NCBI GenBank assembly: GCA_020634495.1
Contig: JACKBR010000091.1
Location: 1-12,009 of the forward strand
DNA length: 12,009 bases
From: Ardenticatenaceae bacterium
Lineage (GTDB): Bacteria; Chloroflexota; Anaerolineae; Promineifilales; Promineifilaceae
Direction: 5' to 3'
The position numbers were made by a program, and so were the translations under genes. This document shows, piece by piece, positions 7,564 through 12,009 of the stretch. The notes below the pieces were generated by a model. The model had not been told where the DNA came from. It did no database searches and was given only the letters and a program-made list of their open reading frames with translations. Positions within the stretch are counted from its first letter, which is position 1; every line of letters starts with the position of its first letter.

Positions 7564-8409
7564 ATGAAACGAACGAGAGATAAACGCCGCCGTATCCGTA
7601 TCAACGTTGTCATCCTTGTTGGCATCCTTTTGGGGCTTGCGGGGCTGTTTGTGTCTTACAGGGGCCATCTGCTGGCGCATGGTCAATTCGATTGGCTACA
7701 GCTACAAAAAGATTTTTATGCCAATGTAGGGGCAGAACTCATCAGCATCGTTATTACGGTCATTGTCATAGACACCCTTTACAACTTTCGGGAACGGCGA
7801 CAATACAAAGCCCAGCTCATTCGCCAATTAGGCTCCGGCGACCGCAGCTCAGCTTTGCAAGCCGTGCAAGAACTAAAAGCAGAAGAGTGGTTTTATGACA
7901 CAACCATGCACAACGCCCGCTTGTGGCACTCAGATTTAAGCACCGGGCAGATGCACTATGCCAATTTTGAAGGGGCCGATCTACGGGTCGCCAATTTACG
8001 CGAAGCCGAACTCAAGGGTGCCAATTTACGCAATACCCGGCTAAAACTCGCGGATTTGCGCGGCTGTTTATTAACGGATGCCGATTTTACGGGGGCAGAC
8101 CTTGAGCAAGCCAATCTGGCAGGCTCCAACATCACCCTTGCCCAAATTCAAAGTGCCAAAACATTGGCTGGGGCTATCATGCCAGACGGAACGTTTTTTG
8201 AACAATGGCACAACCAGCCCGAACCCATCACGCTCGCCAAAAGAAAGCTGGAGCTGGATAAATTCAATTCAGAATGGTTCAGCAAGCCAGCAGTCACTCC
8301 ACGTCAGGGACAATCGATGTCGCTTTTATGGGTGGGCGTAGGCCTGGGAACGGCCGTAATGATTCTTATGCAGCAAATTTGGAAACTGTTTCGCCAACGC
8401 TCTGTTTGA
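7564..8409 (+). CDS. Membrane-anchored pentapeptide-repeat protein
   Basis: This 281-residue protein has a basic N-terminus (KRTRDKRRRIR) followed by a transmembrane helix (about 13-30) and a second one (about 56-74). A soluble segment follows, then twelve tandem pentapeptides at 131-190 of the A(N/D)(L/F)xx type (for example YANFEGADLRVANL). A further hydrophobic helix lies near the C-terminus (about 253-270). Twelve units make roughly three coils of the right-handed quadrilateral beta-helix known for this family. Function is unknown. The fold often mediates protein contacts, and in Qnr/MfpA proteins it mimics DNA, but nothing here points to gyrase. It starts 15 bases after the hsdS stop with no obvious ribosome binding site, which suggests translational coupling within the restriction operon. 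It may be an accessory of the locus or simply cargo. Confidence 0.85.
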   Translation: MKRTRDKRRRIRINVVILVGILLGLAGLFVSYRGHLLAHGQFDWLQLQKDFYANVGAELISIVITVIVIDTLYNFRERRQYKAQLIRQLGSGDRSSALQAVQELKAEEWFYDTTMHNARLWHSDLSTGQMHYANFEGADLRVANLREAELKGANLRNTRLKLADLRGCLLTDADFTGADLEQANLAGSNITLAQIQSAKTLAGAIMPDGTFFEQWHNQPEPITLAKRKLELDKFNSEWFSKPAVTPRQGQSMSLLWVGVGLGTAVMILMQQIWKLFRQRSV

Positions 8410-8452
8410 AAACAAGCCGGGCGTTAATTTGTAATTAACAGGAGTGTGACTT

Positions 8453-9352
8453 ATGGAAGATCGGCTTCCATTTATTGCAGCCATTATCAGTGGCCTCATC
8501 ACAACGGTGGCAACGGCCTACTACATTTCTGATTTACTCCCTCTGATGATTGTCATCATTATCGTCTCAACCGTCTTGCTCCGTTTTAATGCCTGGGCAT
8601 TGATTGGCGGGTTTCTCACCGGATTGGCCTTTTTGGAGTACGAACAGGGTGGGCAGCGCTTTTGGGTGATTATCGGCCTGCTGGTCGGTGGCGCAGTGTT
8701 GCAGGTGATAACTGCCCTGCTGGTAGGCGTGCGCAGCGCACGCATAAAAGATCGTTCTACTTATTGGCAAAATGTGGTGTTTGCGGGTATTGGGGTTACG
8801 GCCGTTTTTTTGGCTTATCTTGTTATTTGTCGCAATGCCTACCCTCCGCAGCAAGATTTAACCATTATTGAGCAAGGGAAATACCTGCTGTTTTGTGTAG
8901 GCCGCTTTGTTTTGGAACCTTATTTGCAAATGAGTTTAGATGCTTCTGGACAAATTGTATTTGAAAGCTTTTATCCTGCTTATCAGGCAGTGGTAGAAGG
9001 GGCAGAAATAACAGAAGCGTTAATTTTGCCCACAATCAATGTTATTGCGGCCGTGTTTCTACGCACCTTTATTATTGCACCTCCTACTTATGCCGCTTTA
9101 TTTGCAGCACTGCGGCAAATTGGCTTCCGCTTTTGGGACGTTGGTCTTTGGCTCAAACAAACATTCCGGGCCTGGCGGGGTGGTGCATTAATTGGCACTC
9201 TGGGATTATTCATTCAAATTCCAATTTTCATTGGAGCAGCAGCCGCAAACACAGAAACTATGACTTTTTATCTGATTTTGCTGGGGTTGGTCGTGGGCTA
9301 CTTTTTTTATGCTTTAGGCGCGGGCTGGGGAGCGCGGTGGCGATTACAATGA
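8453..9352 (+). CDS. Multi-pass membrane protein of unknown function
   Basis: I do not recognise this 299-residue protein. It is strongly hydrophobic, with probable transmembrane helices near 7-26, 28-44, 46-62, 71-93, 106-126, 190-208, 244-263 and 271-292. A more polar loop (about 127-187) contains RNAYPPQQDLTIIEQGKYLL. No catalytic or transport motif stands out. The ATG at 8453 has AGGAG at 8440-8444, with an eight-base gap, a good ribosome binding site. It follows the pentapeptide-repeat gene by 43 bases and is probably co-transcribed with it. Its stop codon (9350-9352) lies only four bases before homology to hsdS begins, so the recombination junction that placed it here is probably right at its 3' end. 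Confidence 0.75.
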   Translation: MEDRLPFIAAIISGLITTVATAYYISDLLPLMIVIIIVSTVLLRFNAWALIGGFLTGLAFLEYEQGGQRFWVIIGLLVGGAVLQVITALLVGVRSARIKDRSTYWQNVVFAGIGVTAVFLAYLVICRNAYPPQQDLTIIEQGKYLLFCVGRFVLEPYLQMSLDASGQIVFESFYPAYQAVVEGAEITEALILPTINVIAAVFLRTFIIAPPTYAALFAALRQIGFRFWDVGLWLKQTFRAWRGGALIGTLGLFIQIPIFIGAAAANTETMTFYLILLGLVVGYFFYALGAGWGARWRLQ

Positions 9353-9356
9353 AACG

Positions 9357-9821
9357 GCCGTGCAGGGCGGCTTATACCGCAAAACCCCAATGATGAGCCA
9401 GCCAGCGTGCTGCTGGAAAAGATTCAAGCAGAAAAGAAGCGGCTAGGGATTAAGAGCAAGAAGCTGGCGGAGGTTAGTATTCAGCCTTTTGTGATTCCTC
9501 GTTGTTGGAAATGGGCTAAATTTAGTGATGTTGCCAATATTGCATCAAACCTAACTCAACCCTATTTGTATCCTTCTGTCCCTCACATTGCTCCAAATAA
9601 TATGGAAAAGGGTACAAGAATATAAAACCGTTTTAGAGGATGACATTAAAAGTGCAAAGAATCATTTTTTCCCTGGACAAATTATTTATTCAAAAATCCA
9701 CCCCAACCTTTCCAAAGCTGTAATTGTTGATTTTGAGGGGTTGTGCAGTGCGGACAAGTATCCTTTTGATTCGTTTCTTTATAGTCGTTATTTTCTCCTG
9801 TATATTCTTCCAGAATCCTTT
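9357..9821 (+). pseudogene. Degraded, truncated second hsdS (type I specificity subunit)
   Basis: Read across frames, this stretch encodes AVQG, then RLIPQNPNDEPASVLLEKIQ and on through a TRD beginning PFVIPRCWKW and DVANIASNLTQP to NNMEKGT. A later frame continues EYKTVLEDDIKSAKN, IIYSKIHPNLSKAV, CSADKYPF and ends near LLYILPESF. These are classic HsdS conserved-segment and TRD sequences. At least two frameshifts are visible. One G is missing at about 9366-9368 (GTGCAGGGCGG here against GTGCAGGGGCGG at 5938 in the intact hsdS). A second shift lies near 9612-9622, where the first frame hits a TAA. Homology stops about 9821, without the second conserved region or TRD2. The recognition domain differs from both TRDs of the intact gene, so it is the remnant of another specificity. 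It is not expected to make a functional protein. Confidence 0.85.
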
Positions 9822-10024
9822 CCGCGCCTCCCACGCATTGTTTTTTTTGTAATCTATCTGTAACCCATTTAGAACCCATGCGTAAGGCCACGGCCAGGCC
9901 CACAGGGGCATAATAAACGCTGAGATATTGTCTATTCCCAGGAAGATCGGCTAAACTGTGCCGTACCAGTCAATTTCTCAAAAAATCATGCTGCTAGCTT
10001 CGCCTAGACTAGGATTTCTTGCCG
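9822..10024. other. Non-coding stretch between the hsdS remnant and the next gene
   Basis: I see no convincing gene here. The stretch contains the decayed tail of the hsdS remnant, a T-rich run at 9840-9849, a weak promoter candidate (9928-9957) and the small palindrome CCTAGACTAGG (10003-10013) just before the next start codon. Confidence 0.5.
9928..9957 (+). promoter_or_regulatory. Weak candidate sigma-70-type promoter for the 418-residue membrane protein
   Basis: TTGTCT (9928-9933) and TAAACT (9952-9957) are separated by 18 bases, each matching four of six consensus positions. It lies about 70 bases before the start at 10025, after a pseudogene that would otherwise separate the gene from the upstream operon. 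Confidence 0.22.
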
Positions 10025-11281
10025 ATGCTTACCAACGACCTCACCAAATTAACCCGCTGGATTGTACCTGGATGGTTAGCCATTCTGGCGTTTTATGCTT
10101 TCACCATTATCGATGTTGGGTTTTACGTGGCCGGCAACACGCCACCCATGTACGCTTCTATGCAAGAATTTTTAACGACGATGACCCCGTTCAACGGCAT
10201 TCTTGAAGCCATTTTTTTGGCTGCGGCTGGCGTACCGCTCGGTTTCTCTATCTACCAGGTCTATTTTTTCCTCCGCTGGAACTCTCTATTCTCTCGCGAT
10301 GGCCTTTTGCCTCCCATCATCCCCGGCCGTATGAGAGAATTAGACCAAATTCAAAAAGATATAACTGATTTTGAGTTAAGTCTGGGTGTCAGTTGGCGCA
10401 ATAAATGGGTCAGCCATCCCTTCTTTAAGGCAGACCATGGTTTTCGCTCACGCTACCATGAATTGCTCTTTCTGGAAGCAGTCAGAGAAGTCGATACCGA
10501 CGGCGCTGGATCAATCGGCTTTCACGATCGCCACCTCTACTTGCATGAAATTTCACATACGCTAGGAGCCAGTATCCTCGCGGTCTACCTTGGCTTCATC
10601 GGTTACGTTCTTCTAAAACTAAAAATCACAGGATTGCCCGTTGCAGATTATTTGTTCATCATTTCCATTGTTGTGGGCATGTTTTTTTTCCTGGTGAATT
10701 TTGAATACAATAAAAAAGCAGATGCCTTAAAACAAGCCTCTGACCAGGGGGCCGAAGAATTAGGCAATAGCTTAATACCCACTTTTCATTTCAGGCTCCC
10801 CTTCATGTTGCCTGTTTTTTCATCTGAGCCATTTACCATCAAATGGGAAAAGCGTGAGGTTTCCATTATTTCGCCAGCGGCACAGTTTGTTTTTATCTTG
10901 ATGCTGCTGCACCTTTGGGTCAACCCATCATTTTCGGTTGCCGGAAAGTCACTCGACGGGTGGACGCTTTTCTTCCGCATCTTGCTCTCCTTAATTTTGA
11001 TTGTTTCCTGGTACAACTCCAAAAAAGAGCACAGTAGCGCAAGCAAACTGGGGGACACAATAGTTTTTGGCTCATCTTTTTTAGCCACCATCATTCTGGC
11101 TAGAGTCAACAGTTTTATAAATTGGGTGGACTGGTCTTTTTTTATGGCGCTTGTGTTGTTTTTGTTGGCAAACATGGTGTTATTTTTCAATCGTCAAAAC
11201 TCAAAGGAACAATCCTTTGATTTGCAACACTATGTCTTGAAACAATACTTGGATAAACGCAAAAACAGCCAGAAAAAGTAA
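10025..11281 (+). CDS. Polytopic membrane protein of unknown function
   Basis: I cannot assign this 418-residue protein to a named family. Probable transmembrane helices lie near 12-35, 58-84, 180-199, 206-226, 283-300, 312-330, 343-360 and 368-388, giving about eight. A cytoplasm-like charged loop (about 86-170) contains RMRELDQIQKDITDFE, and the tail (389-418) is basic. Just before the third helix the sequence LHEISHTLGA contains HEISH (174-178), which fits the HExxH zinc-peptidase pattern. This may be coincidental because no third ligand is evident. The ATG at 10025 has AGGA at 10011-10014, ten bases away. An in-frame TTG at 10019 is a less likely start. The gene follows the broken hsdS and lies in AT-richer DNA without the ACGGCCGT palindrome, so it may have a separate origin from the restriction operon. 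Confidence 0.75.
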   Translation: MLTNDLTKLTRWIVPGWLAILAFYAFTIIDVGFYVAGNTPPMYASMQEFLTTMTPFNGILEAIFLAAAGVPLGFSIYQVYFFLRWNSLFSRDGLLPPIIPGRMRELDQIQKDITDFELSLGVSWRNKWVSHPFFKADHGFRSRYHELLFLEAVREVDTDGAGSIGFHDRHLYLHEISHTLGASILAVYLGFIGYVLLKLKITGLPVADYLFIISIVVGMFFFLVNFEYNKKADALKQASDQGAEELGNSLIPTFHFRLPFMLPVFSSEPFTIKWEKREVSIISPAAQFVFILMLLHLWVNPSFSVAGKSLDGWTLFFRILLSLILIVSWYNSKKEHSSASKLGDTIVFGSSFLATIILARVNSFINWVDWSFFMALVLFLLANMVLFFNRQNSKEQSFDLQHYVLKQYLDKRKNSQKK

Positions 11282-11329
11282 CCTGTTAATATGAATCGTA
11301 GGATGTGCATTAGATACTATTGATACATA

Positions 11330-11358
11330 TTGGCTTTACCTAACAGATATGCTATAGT
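11330..11358 (+). promoter_or_regulatory. Candidate sigma-70-type promoter before the 81-residue membrane protein
   Basis: TTGGCT (11330-11335) and TATAGT (11353-11358) are 17 bases apart, matching four and five of six consensus positions. It lies in the 206-base gap between the two last genes and leaves a leader of about 120 bases before the ATG at 11488. Confidence 0.35.
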
Positions 11359-11487
11359 GTTACTATAAATCGCCAATCGCAGACAAAGCCAACCTTAAAT
11401 CATTCTATTCGGTAACAATATAACGATCAGGTACTTATGGCTTTCCAAAACATTTTTATTGTCTGTCCTGATTAAAGAGAGGGCACA

Positions 11488-11733
11488 ATGTCCGAGACAA
11501 TGGTTATCTTCGTAGAAGTTCTAATTGCGGTTTACTTAATCGCAGGGTTGTACCTCGCAAGCACCTTGCGGATGACAAATGAAAATGCCGCTGATTCGCA
11601 GACATTGCTGCTAGACTTTTTTCTTGTCCTTTTTTGGGTACCATATCTTCTCATAAAGCTAAAGAATAGAAGAGTTACAGCAATTATCTTGGCTCTCACC
11701 TTTATGTTGCCCATTTTGTATTTTATTTTGTAA
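11488..11733 (+). CDS. Small membrane protein of unknown function
   Basis: This 81-residue protein is made almost entirely of three hydrophobic segments (about 5-26, 39-57 and 63-81) joined by polar turns, RMTNENAADSQT and KLKNRR. The topology suggests an integral inner-membrane protein with a short positively charged loop between helices two and three. I do not recognise a family. The ATG at 11488 is preceded by AGAGAGGG at 11476-11483 with a four-base gap, a strong ribosome binding site that favours a real gene despite its size. It probably has its own promoter in the preceding gap. An intrinsic terminator begins 26 bases after its stop. Confidence 0.7.
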   Translation: MSETMVIFVEVLIAVYLIAGLYLASTLRMTNENAADSQTLLLDFFLVLFWVPYLLIKLKNRRVTAIILALTFMLPILYFIL

Positions 11734-11758
11734 ATTCCCCGAATTATTTTTTAACCAT

Positions 11759-11798
11759 AAAAAAGCTATCAACTTTATGGAGTTGATAGCTTTTTTTT
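11759..11798. terminator. Rho-independent terminator, likely bidirectional
   Basis: A perfect 16-bp stem (11759-11774 with 11781-11796, core GCTATCAACT / AGTTGATAGC) closes a six-base loop TTATGG and is followed by eight T on the plus strand. The A run at the 5' side gives a U tract on the minus strand too. It ends the transcript of the 81-residue protein gene. Confidence 0.92.
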
Positions 11799-11880
11799 AA
11801 AAAATTGCCCCACTTGTACCCCTTAAATAAATCACGAAAAGTTGCTTAAAAATCTGAGCGCAATCTTTGGTTTACTTTCA

Positions 11881-11933
11881 GGAGAACAAAAGCTCAAATA
11901 AGACGATTGTTTTTAAAGGACTTTTTGTTCTCC
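11881..11933. repeat. 11-bp perfect inverted repeat in the terminal intergenic region
   Basis: GGAGAACAAAA (11881-11891) pairs with TTTTGTTCTCC (11923-11933) across a 31-base AT-rich loop. No gene is visible from 11734 to the window end. The repeat could be a second hairpin, a binding site, or the ends of a tiny mobile or decayed element. No flanking direct repeat is obvious. Confidence 0.5.
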
Positions 11934-12009
11934 ACTTAGGATTTCTTGCACGGGCTAAATGTGCATGTGGTGCTTAGTCAAATTGATTTTGTTTAGTGCA
12001 GGGTATTGA

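Noticed and set aside
5845..9821. Phase-variable hsdS inversion system
   Set aside because: The intact and remnant hsdS copies are in the same orientation, no site-specific recombinase gene lies between them, and the second copy is frameshifted. Only deletion, duplication or gene conversion would be possible.
9682..9911. Minus-strand open frames of about 73 codons over the hsdS remnant, one reading VALRMGSKWVTDRLQ
   Set aside because: They lie opposite a clear hsdS remnant and share two competing frames. The short helix-turn-helix-like run is only loosely reminiscent of tails of IS200-like transposases, too short to call.

Overview
The window is bacterial accessory DNA carrying a type I restriction-modification locus that has been colonised by mobile and repeat elements. 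GC content looks moderate, with AT-richer patches in the hsdS recognition domains, the hsdS remnant and the last kilobase. No gene here fixes the taxon. An environmental lineage such as Chloroflexota is only a guess.

Layout. A complete IS982-family insertion sequence (1-973, transposase on the minus strand, ends formed by 17-bp inverted repeats) sits just upstream of the locus. All later genes are on the plus strand. They are hsdR (1111-3444), a REP-associated tyrosine transposase (RAYT, 3509-4051), hsdM (4300-5754) and hsdS (5845-7548). These are followed by a membrane-anchored pentapeptide-repeat protein (7564-8409), a multi-pass membrane protein (8453-9352), a frameshifted and truncated second hsdS (about 9357-9821), a 418-residue polytopic membrane protein (10025-11281) and an 81-residue membrane protein (11488-11733). 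The last gene ends at a strong intrinsic terminator (11759-11798).

How the parts relate. HsdR, HsdM and HsdS should form one type I complex: HsdS reads a bipartite site, HsdM methylates adenine, and HsdR translocates and cuts unmethylated DNA. The RAYT splits hsdR from hsdM and is flanked on both sides by short hairpin repeats of one family. These are its probable recognition elements: two hairpins upstream, an expanded array downstream, and an inverted pair of the same element between hsdM and hsdS. The two genes after hsdS follow closely (15 and 43 bases) and could be co-transcribed with it. They are enclosed between an intact and a broken hsdS copy, which suggests past recombination or insertion at hsdS repeats.

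Beyond the genes, the octamer palindrome ACGGCCGT occurs 13 times between 1046 and 9361, where about 0.2 would be expected by chance in 12 kb. It falls in different reading frames and is absent from the IS, the RAYT, hsdM and the last 2.6 kb. It looks like a highly iterated palindrome of the host genome.
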